Shown piece after piece: positions 17,325 to 26,592 of a DNA stretch of 64,000 nt. The notes under the pieces were generated by a model. That model was not told where the DNA came from. It searched no databases and saw nothing but the letters and a program-made list of their open reading frames with translations. Each line of letters starts with the position of its first letter. The stretch's first letter is position 1. The stretch covers positions 3,455,001-3,519,000 of the forward strand of contig JADJWA010000001.1 of NCBI GenBank assembly GCA_016716605.1, read 5' to 3'. This DNA comes from Flavobacteriales bacterium (GTDB taxonomy: Bacteria; Bacteroidota; Bacteroidia; Flavobacteriales_F; PHOS-HE28). Both the position numbers and the translations under genes were made by a program.

Positions 17325-20300
17325 ATGAAGACTCCGAACATTACCTCAACACGCAAGGCATGGTGGACGAGGATCGCCTCGCTGCTGGCCTTCGTGGCGC
17401 TCCTTAGCCCTGCTTTCGCGCAGACCACCCTCATCGGACCGTTCAACGGCGGTGATTTCGATTTAGGGCCTTCAATGGCCGCGAACAACTGGTCGACTTT
17501 CAATGCGGCCAACAACCAGTGGATCGTTGGCACCCAACCAACGATCGCTTATCCGCTCACGGCGCCCCCATTCGTCAACAATTGCGCTTGGGCCAACAAC
17601 GATGGGGTAGTGACGAACTACACCTATGATCTCACGGCGGAAGCGGCAGCCTTCATATACCGTGATGTGACTGTTCCCGCTGGCGAGTCGATCATCTCCA
17701 TGTCCTTCAACTGGCATGGTGGTGGTGAATCGGGATATGACATGGTGCAGGTCTTCTATGGACCAACCAGCCTGACCCCGAACGATAATGGTTATGGTGT
17801 GAACGGGAACAACACGATACCGCCAGGAATCACCGGTGCCACCTTCGTGGCGAACACGGTCGGTGGATCCTTGCCTGGGACGGTGAATACACTGAATGCG
17901 ACTTTCCCAGCCGCGCTTGCCGGAACCACATTCAGGGTGTTCATTTCCTGGAAGACCGATTTCTGCTGCGGCACGGCCGTCCCGCATGCCATTGACAATG
18001 TGCTGATGACCTCAGACGTGCCCGGTGCCTTTACCGCTGCTATTCCAGGAGGCCTTTGGAACAGCCCAGACAGCTGGGTGGGCGGTGTGGTGCCTGCTGG
18101 CGGCAACGATGTGCTGATTCCCGCTGGTTCCACCATGGTGGTGAACCAGAGCCTCGTGTATGGCAACGTGACGGTGGCCGGCAAGCTGCAATGGCTCACG
18201 ACCACGGTTCCTTCTGCCACGGTGAATACGTTCACTGCGACCAACCTCACGGTTGATCCAGGTGGCGAGTTCATCGCGAACACCGGCGGCGGAACCGCAG
18301 CGCTTACCACGGGCGGCGCCACGATCAACATCCTCGGCACATTCACGAACAACGGCTTCTGCCATCTGGCAGCCGGTGGAACCGTGCTCTGGTTCAACGG
18401 CTCCGGTGGCCCGCAGACCTTCACCGGCACTGGTACATTCATGAGCGACCTCGATGGCCGCGGCATGATCCCGAATCTGCTCTTCGCCACTACGGGAAAT
18501 AGCGAGATCACCACCACCCAGGACCTGGTGACGAACAACCTCGGCCACACGGCCGGCACGCTCACCACCAATGGCAAGATCAGCATCGACAACACGGCCC
18601 GTAGCAACGGCGCCTTGATCAACCGCAGCGTATCAACCGTGGTGGTGAACGCCATGGGCACCGGGTACAACAGCGCCACCCCCCCTACGATCACCTTCAC
18701 GGCCGCCCCGGCCGGCGGCACCACGGCTACTGCCACGCCCAACATCGATGATGTGACCGGCACCCTCCGCTCCATCACCATCACGGATCCCGGCAACGGG
18801 TATCGGGTGGCCCCTGCGGTGACGATCGCAGGCGGCACCGGCTCAGGCGCCACGGCTGTAGCCCACTTGAGGAGCAGCTACATGTTCGGCACCATTTGCC
18901 AAGGCCAGAAGAGCGGTATGGGCACCGTGTCCGGCGGCATCAACATTCCCTCAGACCAAGGCGTTCGCGTCACGGTCACCAACGGTGGCGTGGGCTACAC
19001 CTCGGCGCCCAACATCGGTGTCGCGCTACCGACCTTGTTCTTGAACCTGGTAACCGCTGGTGGCAGCGGCTATACGTCTAACCCCACGGTGACCTTCAGC
19101 GGTGGTGGTGCCATCACCCAAGCCACTGGAACTGCTGTGGTGACCCGCGGCCAAGTCACCTCGGTGAGCATCACCGGTGGCGGCACCGGCTACCTCTCCC
19201 CGCCCACCATCACCATCACGGGTGGCGGTGGCACGGGTGCTACGGCTGAATTCCCAGCCTCAGCGCTTCCCACCTTCAGCGCGAACATCGATGCCACCAC
19301 GGGCATGCTGGTGAGCGTGACCACCACCAACCCTGGCTTCGGTTACTTGGCTGCTCCCACCGTGAGCCTGAACCCGGCCACGGGAGCCGGCGGCGCCACC
19401 ACCAACGCTACGCTCGTTTCACGTGCCAGCCTCTACAACCTGATCCATAACTGGTTCGCCCCGGCGCCCACGAACGTGGCCCATACCGAAAGCAGTTTCA
19501 TCCCCACCAACCGGCGCATCAACGCGCATAGCCTGACCAACTCAGCTGGATTGGGCCTGAGCCTGACGGACAACCTGACCCTGTACGCTTCTGCTCCGAT
19601 GCCCACCTTCACGGGACCGATCGACCTCAACGGCAACACGCTGGCCTTCGATCACCCGACCTACGCAGGCACCGCCGGTAGCGCTGCCGCTTATGTGGAG
19701 GACGGCTCCATCACCCACCGCTTCTTCGGATCCACCACCGCCCTTACGCGCAACTTCCCCTTCAACAGCTACGACGGAATCGGCTTCCTGAACAACCTGC
19801 TGAACATGGGCACGGTTGCTCCTGGTACGCAAGCGACGGACGGCTCCACCGTGACCTCGGTGAAGGCCACGCACGTGGGCGCACCGAGCGGCACCAATGC
19901 CATTGGCACGCGCGCCATGCGCGTGGAGACCAACGGCGGCCTCTTCGGGAACAACCCCAGCTTGCGCATGGCCTACAACGCCGTGGATAACCTGGGGCCC
20001 TTCGCCGACCAGCCGAACCTCTTCATTGCACAGAGCAATGCGCTCACCGGCCCTTGGACGCCGCGTAGCGTGGCCACCGGCGCAGGCCCATTGGCCGCAT
20101 CCGGCAACCGCACCACCGCCACCACGGCTCCTGGCCCGATCGCCAGCGGCGATGAGTACTTCGCTTGGTACAGCACCTATCCCATCTGCGCCGGACCGCC
20201 TGCTGCCAACACCGTTACCGGACCGGGCGCGGCATGTGACGGGGTGAACTTCACGCTTAGCTTGGCGAATGCATACGCAGAGGCCGGCATTGAATACCAA

Positions 20301-23300
20301 TGGGAGAGCGCCGATAACGCCGCCTTCACCGTGAACCTGGCCAGCTTGGGCACGGGCAACACCCAAGTGACCAACCAGTCCTCGGCGAAGTATTACCGCT
20401 GCACCATAACCTGCAGCACGACCCTCGATGAGACCATTGCCACGGAGCTCTTCGTGGATATGGCTACGGGTGTGTGCTTATGCGGTACCTATCCCGTCAC
20501 AGGTGTGATAGCCGGGAACGCAGCCGATGAGGACATCACCGTTTGCACGGTGGGTACCATGTCGAACCCCACAGTATGCAATGCACTGGCTCCGGGAGCG
20601 GGCTCCATTGCTAGTCTGTACAGCAATTTCACAGGCATCGTTGCTGGCCCTGTTGCGGACCAAGGTTCCACGGTGCCATTCAGTGTGGGACAAGGCACCC
20701 TGTGCGGAGGCACATGGGGCAATGGCGTGAAGATCTACGTGGACTGGAACCAGGACGGCGATTGGCTGGATTTGGATGAAGAAGTCTTCTCCCAACCCGC
20801 AGCCGCATCCGGCATTAACGTGCAGAACGGCACCTTCACCGTGCCCTTGACCGCTACTCCGGGCGTTACCCGGATGCGCGTGGTGCTGGTGGAAACCGGC
20901 TTCCCGAACGCAACGAACTACGCCCACACGGGCTACACTTGGGGTGAGACCGAGGACTATTGCTTCACGGTGACCGTTCCAGTGCCGTGCGATGCGCCGC
21001 CGGCTGTGAATACCGCGCTCAGTACCTTGAGCAGTGCATGCGCCGGAACGAATTTCACTTTGAGCTTGCAAGACCCCATCAGCGGCACCGGCTTCACCTA
21101 CCAATGGGAGAGCGCCGACGACGCCGGGTTCACGACCAACCTGCAGGCTTTGGGCACCGGAACGACGCAAGTAGCCACTCTCACCACCGCCAGCCAGTAC
21201 TACCGGTGCGTGATCACGTGCAACAACCCGGGCGGCGGCCCTACGCCAAGCAATTCGGTGCTGGTGAACCTGGTCAGCGACCTGTGCGTCTGCGGCACCT
21301 ATAACCTGGTGGGCATTGCCGGCAACACGGCTGATGAGGACATCACCGTTTGCACGGTGGGTACCATGTCGAACCCCACACTATGCAATGCGCTTGCTCC
21401 AGGCCTTGGCTCTTCTGCCAGCCTATACAGCAATTTCACGGGCGCTGTGGCAGGTCCTGTCGCAGGCCAAGGCACCTCGGTGCCCTTCACCGTCGGCCAG
21501 GGAACCTTGTGCGGTGGAACGTGGGGCAATGGCGTGAAGATCTATGTGGATTGGAACCAGGATGGCGACTGGCTCGATCTTGACGAAGAGGTCTTCTCGC
21601 AACCCATTGCCGCCAGTGGCGTGAACGTGCAGACCGGCAGTTTCACGGTTCCCCTTACGGCCACGCTCGGCGTTACCCGGATGCGCGTGGTGCTGGTGGA
21701 AGCAACTTTCCCGAACGCTACGAACTACGCGCACACGGCCTACACCTGGGGTGAGACCGAGGATTACTGCTTCACGGTGCAACCACCTCCCGAACCGGCT
21801 GAAGCCTCGGTGAGCATCATCGACGATTGCGGCGCGGGAACCTTCACCATCGATGTGAACCTCTCGAGCTTCGGCAGCGGCTCCAGCGCCGACATCGTGT
21901 ACTCCGTGAACGCAGGGCCGCCTGTGGTCGTCCCGGCCTCGCTCGGAACCAACATCATCCCCACATCTGGAAGCTTCCTGCAAGCGGGCGATGCGGTCTC
22001 CATCACGGTGACCAATGGAACGATCGCGGAACTCGATCTGGGCACCTTCTTCGGCAACTGCCCGATCGAGGTGGTCTGCGGCAACACGGTATCGATCAAC
22101 CATTGCTACGGCAACAACGATCCGCGCGTGTTCATCTTCATCGCCGATGATCAATTCCAGACCCTGACGATGACCTTCATCGCGGGCACGATGGACCCGA
22201 ACGACATCATCCGCACCTACGCGGGAACCGATGAGAACTTCAGCCCGGGCCTGGTCTCCGGCTCCTTCGCGGACCTGGGAACCCCGCAGCTCACCATCGA
22301 ATCAAGCACCGACACGATCATGCTGGTGATCGACTCCGATGGCAGCAACAGTTGCCAGGACAACCAGCAGACGACCTGGCAGTTCGAGGTGATCTGCACC
22401 CCGCCCTGCGTGAACCCCGATGGCACGGCCACCTATGATGTCTGCACGAGCGAGATCACGGTGAGCCTCGACTTCGACGGCACCGGCGCCACCGCGGGGA
22501 TCCGCTACGCGGTGAACGGCGGCACCCCGATCGACATCTCGGGCCTGAACGCGCCGCACGTGGAAGTGCTCGGGCCCTTCGCGCCGGGCGATGCCGTGCA
22601 GGTGTGGCTGGTGAACGAGGATGACGATGCGTGCATCCGCAACCTGGGCGTCACGAACATCCTGGCCATCCCGGCGCCTCCGCTGGTGATCGCCTCCGCC
22701 GATCCCGCCGTGATCTGCCCCGGTGGCAGCACGCAGCTGCAAGCCACCGCCGTGAGCGCTACGCCGCCCGCGGTACCGGCTTATGCCTTCGAGCAGTTCA
22801 TCGGAAGCTGGACGCCGGTCAGCGGTGGCGTATTGTTCGGCAATACCACTTCGGATGACCAGTACTTCACCAACCCTGCGACTCCGCTGACAAGCGCCGT
22901 CACCGGTCCCGGAACGCCGATCGGATTCAGCTTCACCTTCAACGGCACGGTGTACGACCGCATTGGAGTGAATAACAACGGCTGGATCAGCTTCGGCCAA
23001 TCGACCTTGACACCGTCGGTGGCCATGAACTCGACGAGTGCATACACGCCGCTCGCGAGCACCGCTGTCACCACGCCTACCCACTTGCGCAACCGTGTGG
23101 CGGGCTTCGGCCGAGACATTCAGGCGCAAGCCGGCGCGTCGCTCCGTGTGGAGACCATTGGCACCTCGCCCAATCAGGTGTGCGTGATCCAGTTCCTCGG
23201 CTATAAGAAGTTCGGAACCGGTGGAACCGGTGACAACATCAATTTCCAGATCCGCTTGCACGAAAGCACCAATTTCGTCGAGGTGCACTTCGGCCCGATG

Positions 23301-26270
23301 ACATGGAACGCCACTTCGAACACGGCCGACGTAGGCTTGGGCGGAACCGTAAACACGCAGTTCAATAACCGTACGACAACGACGAACTGGAACACCACCA
23401 CCGCTGGTGCGACCAACGCGCAGCGTTGCACCTTCAATTCATCGGTGACGGTACCGGTGGTGGGGACCGTGTTCCGCTGGCGCTCACCAGAGATCACCGG
23501 TGCGAGCTACAGCTGGACGCCTGCTGATGACCTGGACAATGCCTTCATCAGCAACCCAATGGCCAGCGGTGTGGCGGCGACGACCAACTTCACGGTGACC
23601 GCCACAGGCGATGCCTTCCCCTGCCCGGGCAGCACCGATGTGCTCGTGACCGTGGGCGACCCGCTGACCTCAGCGAGCATCACACCGGGCGCGGCTTCTT
23701 ACTGCACAGGCAGCAGCGTGCTGCTCACGGCCAATGCCGACGATGGCGTAGCACCCTTCACCTACCAGTGGTACGATCCAGTCAACAACCCGATGGGCAC
23801 CGCGCAGACGCAGGCGGCCAACATCGTGGGCGATTGGACCTGCCTGGTGTCCGATGATTGCGGCGCGAGCTTCCTGGCCACTGCAGCGGTGAGTTCGATT
23901 GAGACCCCGGTTGTGAACGTGACTCCTGATCAGCCTACCTGCGCTGGTTACGACATCGTGCTCACGGCGAACACGGTCTCGGGCACACCGACCAGCTGGC
24001 TCTGGAGCGGACCTGCACCCATTGGCGGGCAGACCACGCAGAGCGTGACGCTGAACGATATCACCAGCGCCAACGACGGTGTGTACAGCGTAGTGGCCAC
24101 CTTCAATGGCTGCCCATCAGCGCCTGCGGGCTACACCCTCACGGCCAATCCAGCACCGACCATCACCAGCTTCGGAGCGCAGCCCATCACGGTCTGCCCA
24201 GGTGACAACAGTGTGCTGAGCGTGACCGCGACAATGCCGAGCGGGACGTATTGCACCCCAACATACGGCGTCACGGGCTGCACCTTCCCTGACTATGTGG
24301 CGAACGTGAACTTCGCTGGCATCAACCGGACCTCACTCTGCGATAACGCCCCTGGGTACATCGACCTGAGCACGCCGCAGGGCAACGTGGTCGCTGGCTC
24401 CATTTATCCCATCAGCGTGACCACAGACGGTGACGATGAGAACCTCTCGGTGTGGATCGATTACAACCGCAACGGTGTTTTTGAGAATACGGAGCGCGTG
24501 CTGGAGCGCCTTGTGGTACAGCCTGCCCCCCCTGCGCAAACCACCACCGGGAACGTGACCATCCCGCTCACGGCATTCAATGGCCCGACCCGCATGCGTG
24601 TGCGTTGCGTCTATGGCACCACCTACGCCCAGGTGGACCCCTGTGCGCTTGGATCCTTCGGTGAGACGGAGGACTACGTGATCAACATCACGGGCGGCGT
24701 GGACCAGCTGGTGTACGCGTGGACCGGCGGCTCCTTCCTGGGCGGTATTGACAATACGCCCAGCGTGACGGCCATCGACATCAATGCCACCACGACCTAT
24801 AACATCGAGGTTAGCTCTTTGGGTTGCACCGATACCGAGGACATCACCGTGTACTACGGTACCAACGAGGTGACCCTGGAGGTGCAGACCGATGCGAACG
24901 GCGACGATATCTCCTACGAGTTCCGGCAGGAGGGCACCAACACCCTCATGTACTACGTGGGCCCCAATTCGTTGCCGAGCAACGCGGTGGTATCGAACCT
25001 CAACTGCCTGCCTGACGGTTGCTACTACCTGGTGGTGATGGACGCCGGTGGTGATGGCATCCTGGGCGGCGGTTACGTGCTGCGCGAAGGAGATGGTGCC
25101 TTGCGCCGCATCATCGACAACAGCCGCGACCAGTACGGCAACGGCGGCTTCACCAGCGGCAGCGTGAGCCAGATCGCGGGCAACGAAGGATTCTGCCTGC
25201 CCTTGGGCGATGACCGCCTGATCTACACCAGCTGCGACAAGCTCGACTGGAGGGTGAGCCCCTGCGGCGGCGAGTACATGGTGGCCAATGACAATGCGGC
25301 CGTGAGCGCCCAATACGGCGTGAACAATGCCAACAGCGGCTATCAGGCCTGGTGGTACGCCCCCAACGGCGGCTACAGCTTCAAGCGCTTCCAGAGCCAC
25401 AACACCAGCAACGGCCTGCCCGCCAGCGCCACCCGCGCCGCTCACTTCCTGCTCAACGGCTGGGCCGGCAACCAATTGCAGCAGAACGTGCTGTACAACG
25501 TGAAGGTGCGCGGCCGCATCAACGGCGTGTACAACAACTGGGGCTCTGCCTGCCGCCTGATCGTGGATGATGCACTGGCCGCGTGCCCGCGCACCAAGCT
25601 CATGGACCTGCCCGGCAACCAATACCTGAGCTGCGGAGAGAGCCGCGGTATCGGCTCCACCCAGCTCGTGCATGCCCGCAACGTGCGTCGCCGGAATGCC
25701 AACTGCAACTGGGTGAACGCGAACCGCTACCAGTTCCGCTTCCGCCTGCCGGCCGAGAACGTGGTGATCATCAAGACCAGCGCCACCGGCCAGTACTGGG
25801 TGAACACCCTTGGGCTCACCTGCAACAAGACCTACGAGGTGGATGTGCGCGTCAGCTTCAACAACGGCAGCACCTGGTGCGTGGTGACCCCGGATCCGAA
25901 CAGCGTGACCGATCCGCTCTGGGGCGACATGTGCCTGCTGACCACGAACTGCAGCTTCGGCATGGCGCAGGAGGACGGCGGTGCAGGTGAAGCCAGCCAA
26001 TCCGAGCGCACCGTGGGCATGTACCCGAACCCGAACCGCGGCGATCAGCTCATCCTGAGCGTGAGCAGCGTGGAGGAAGGCGTGGAGACCGTGAGCGTTG
26101 ACATCTTCGATGCCTATGGCAAGCGCGCCATGGCCCGCACCATCGCGGTGCAGGACGGCTTCGTGAACACCGTGCTCGACCTCAACGGCAGCCTCGCCAA
26201 TGGCTTGTACATGGTGAGCATCACCGCAGGCGCCGATAGCTACAACGAGCGACTGGTGATCCAGAAGTAA
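17325..26270 (+). CDS. Giant multidomain T9SS surface protein (2981 aa)
   Basis: The signal peptide ends near residue 33 (SPAFAQ). Readable order: a beta-sandwich (~34-225); a G8-like stretch starting GGLWNSPDSWVGGVVP (~240); six GxGYxxxP repeats (~445-690); two tandem Ig-plus-GEVED units (~955-1221 and ~1222-1490) with near-identical cores (ADEDITVCTVGTMSNPT, VDWNQDGDWLDLDEEVFSQP); the 95-residue domain plus CUB-like domain (~1495-1690) and a further copy of the 95-residue type; a region with GVNNNGWISFG (~1815-2065); Ig-like segments; a third GEVED domain ending GETEDYVINI (~2445); then the C-terminal cassette (~2516-2981) shared with the protein at 10944. It ends in a T9SS sorting domain (MYPNPNRGDQ...NGLYMVSIT). 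No enzyme motif is visible. Surface adhesion or matrix formation is inferred. Confidence 0.85.
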   Translation: MKTPNITSTRKAWWTRIASLLAFVALLSPAFAQTTLIGPFNGGDFDLGPSMAANNWSTFNAANNQWIVGTQPTIAYPLTAPPFVNNCAWANNDGVVTNYTYDLTAEAAAFIYRDVTVPAGESIISMSFNWHGGGESGYDMVQVFYGPTSLTPNDNGYGVNGNNTIPPGITGATFVANTVGGSLPGTVNTLNATFPAALAGTTFRVFISWKTDFCCGTAVPHAIDNVLMTSDVPGAFTAAIPGGLWNSPDSWVGGVVPAGGNDVLIPAGSTMVVNQSLVYGNVTVAGKLQWLTTTVPSATVNTFTATNLTVDPGGEFIANTGGGTAALTTGGATINILGTFTNNGFCHLAAGGTVLWFNGSGGPQTFTGTGTFMSDLDGRGMIPNLLFATTGNSEITTTQDLVTNNLGHTAGTLTTNGKISIDNTARSNGALINRSVSTVVVNAMGTGYNSATPPTITFTAAPAGGTTATATPNIDDVTGTLRSITITDPGNGYRVAPAVTIAGGTGSGATAVAHLRSSYMFGTICQGQKSGMGTVSGGINIPSDQGVRVTVTNGGVGYTSAPNIGVALPTLFLNLVTAGGSGYTSNPTVTFSGGGAITQATGTAVVTRGQVTSVSITGGGTGYLSPPTITITGGGGTGATAEFPASALPTFSANIDATTGMLVSVTTTNPGFGYLAAPTVSLNPATGAGGATTNATLVSRASLYNLIHNWFAPAPTNVAHTESSFIPTNRRINAHSLTNSAGLGLSLTDNLTLYASAPMPTFTGPIDLNGNTLAFDHPTYAGTAGSAAAYVEDGSITHRFFGSTTALTRNFPFNSYDGIGFLNNLLNMGTVAPGTQATDGSTVTSVKATHVGAPSGTNAIGTRAMRVETNGGLFGNNPSLRMAYNAVDNLGPFADQPNLFIAQSNALTGPWTPRSVATGAGPLAASGNRTTATTAPGPIASGDEYFAWYSTYPICAGPPAANTVTGPGAACDGVNFTLSLANAYAEAGIEYQWESADNAAFTVNLASLGTGNTQVTNQSSAKYYRCTITCSTTLDETIATELFVDMATGVCLCGTYPVTGVIAGNAADEDITVCTVGTMSNPTVCNALAPGAGSIASLYSNFTGIVAGPVADQGSTVPFSVGQGTLCGGTWGNGVKIYVDWNQDGDWLDLDEEVFSQPAAASGINVQNGTFTVPLTATPGVTRMRVVLVETGFPNATNYAHTGYTWGETEDYCFTVTVPVPCDAPPAVNTALSTLSSACAGTNFTLSLQDPISGTGFTYQWESADDAGFTTNLQALGTGTTQVATLTTASQYYRCVITCNNPGGGPTPSNSVLVNLVSDLCVCGTYNLVGIAGNTADEDITVCTVGTMSNPTLCNALAPGLGSSASLYSNFTGAVAGPVAGQGTSVPFTVGQGTLCGGTWGNGVKIYVDWNQDGDWLDLDEEVFSQPIAASGVNVQTGSFTVPLTATLGVTRMRVVLVEATFPNATNYAHTAYTWGETEDYCFTVQPPPEPAEASVSIIDDCGAGTFTIDVNLSSFGSGSSADIVYSVNAGPPVVVPASLGTNIIPTSGSFLQAGDAVSITVTNGTIAELDLGTFFGNCPIEVVCGNTVSINHCYGNNDPRVFIFIADDQFQTLTMTFIAGTMDPNDIIRTYAGTDENFSPGLVSGSFADLGTPQLTIESSTDTIMLVIDSDGSNSCQDNQQTTWQFEVICTPPCVNPDGTATYDVCTSEITVSLDFDGTGATAGIRYAVNGGTPIDISGLNAPHVEVLGPFAPGDAVQVWLVNEDDDACIRNLGVTNILAIPAPPLVIASADPAVICPGGSTQLQATAVSATPPAVPAYAFEQFIGSWTPVSGGVLFGNTTSDDQYFTNPATPLTSAVTGPGTPIGFSFTFNGTVYDRIGVNNNGWISFGQSTLTPSVAMNSTSAYTPLASTAVTTPTHLRNRVAGFGRDIQAQAGASLRVETIGTSPNQVCVIQFLGYKKFGTGGTGDNINFQIRLHESTNFVEVHFGPMTWNATSNTADVGLGGTVNTQFNNRTTTTNWNTTTAGATNAQRCTFNSSVTVPVVGTVFRWRSPEITGASYSWTPADDLDNAFISNPMASGVAATTNFTVTATGDAFPCPGSTDVLVTVGDPLTSASITPGAASYCTGSSVLLTANADDGVAPFTYQWYDPVNNPMGTAQTQAANIVGDWTCLVSDDCGASFLATAAVSSIETPVVNVTPDQPTCAGYDIVLTANTVSGTPTSWLWSGPAPIGGQTTQSVTLNDITSANDGVYSVVATFNGCPSAPAGYTLTANPAPTITSFGAQPITVCPGDNSVLSVTATMPSGTYCTPTYGVTGCTFPDYVANVNFAGINRTSLCDNAPGYIDLSTPQGNVVAGSIYPISVTTDGDDENLSVWIDYNRNGVFENTERVLERLVVQPAPPAQTTTGNVTIPLTAFNGPTRMRVRCVYGTTYAQVDPCALGSFGETEDYVINITGGVDQLVYAWTGGSFLGGIDNTPSVTAIDINATTTYNIEVSSLGCTDTEDITVYYGTNEVTLEVQTDANGDDISYEFRQEGTNTLMYYVGPNSLPSNAVVSNLNCLPDGCYYLVVMDAGGDGILGGGYVLREGDGALRRIIDNSRDQYGNGGFTSGSVSQIAGNEGFCLPLGDDRLIYTSCDKLDWRVSPCGGEYMVANDNAAVSAQYGVNNANSGYQAWWYAPNGGYSFKRFQSHNTSNGLPASATRAAHFLLNGWAGNQLQQNVLYNVKVRGRINGVYNNWGSACRLIVDDALAACPRTKLMDLPGNQYLSCGESRGIGSTQLVHARNVRRRNANCNWVNANRYQFRFRLPAENVVIIKTSATGQYWVNTLGLTCNKTYEVDVRVSFNNGSTWCVVTPDPNSVTDPLWGDMCLLTTNCSFGMAQEDGGAGEASQSERTVGMYPNPNRGDQLILSVSSVEEGVETVSVDIFDAYGKRAMARTIAVQDGFVNTVLDLNGSLANGLYMVSITAGADSYNERLVIQK
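20187..21786 (+). repeat. Two tandem ~800-bp coding repeats (Ig + GEVED units)
   Basis: Unit 1 starts at 20187 and unit 2 at 20988. Both encode an Ig-like part (YQWESAD...YYRC.ITC) followed by a GEVED part. Long stretches are identical at the protein level and nearly so in DNA, for example around 20526-20590 and 21334-21390. This indicates recent internal duplication. Confidence 0.8.
24870..26270 (+). repeat. C-terminal cassette, copy 2
   Basis: Second copy of the cassette at 15261-16646, in the same orientation and about 9.6 kb away, encoding residues ~2516-2981 of the second giant. Identity is highest between roughly 25135 and 25930. Confidence 0.85.
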
Positions 26271-26292
26271 GCTCGGCCAACGCAACTGATCG

Positions 26293-26322
26293 CAGCCCCC
26301 GCGCCCAACAGCGCGGGGGCTG
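26293..26322 (+). terminator. Intrinsic-type terminator after the second giant gene
   Basis: A perfect 12-bp stem (CAGCCCCCGCGC / GCGCGGGGGCTG) with a CCAACA loop, followed by TTGCGTT, which can itself pair with AACGCAA just before the stem. It lies 23 bp after the stop codon. Confidence 0.8.
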
Positions 26323-26571
26323 TTGCGTTCCGGGCCCTCAGGGCGCATCGGCCCACCGTGGCCGGTGCGCCTGGCCAGTGACCAAAAGCAGAAGCGGGAA
26401 CCCGTAGGCCCCCGCTTCCTGACGAACCGGTCCAAAACCACTAGCACCGGACAAGGCCATGACCACTCATCCCATGGTCCGCGTTGCCTGCGGCGGCTCG
26501 AAAGCGCACCTATGGCACTCCGCCTCTTTTCAAAAGTTCTTCACACGACCAAGCCCGCCGAGGCACCCAGC
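26323..26571. other. Gene-free spacer before the transketolase locus
   Basis: Together with the terminator and promoter this makes a 322-bp gap between genes. It has no coding pattern on either strand. A second hairpin is present (GAAGCGGG at 26391-26398 with CCCGCTTC at 26411-26418). CTTTTCAAAAG at 26527-26537 is a small palindrome. Nothing else was recognised. Confidence 0.5.
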
Positions 26572-26579
26572 TACTTTTG
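26572..26579 (+). promoter_or_regulatory. -7 promoter element TACTTTTG before the transketolase locus
   Basis: An exact match to TAnnTTTG, ending 13 bp before the ATG at 26593, which implies a very short leader. No convincing -33 element lies at the expected distance. Confidence 0.4.
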
Positions 26580-26592
26580 AGGCGCCTCCACG

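Noticed and set aside
18650..19425. Gly-rich repeats as evidence of a prophage
   Set aside because: The repeats lie inside one T9SS protein with a signal peptide; no phage structural, packaging or integrase gene is nearby.
15261..26270. Assembly artefact as the cause of the duplicated cassette
   Set aside because: The two copies differ at many scattered positions, including coding changes, so they are real diverged copies.
24333..26447. 704-codon open frame antisense to the second giant
   Set aside because: The same shadow pattern appears over the paired region of the first giant (14853-16784 on the minus strand), as expected from duplicated DNA on the coding strand.
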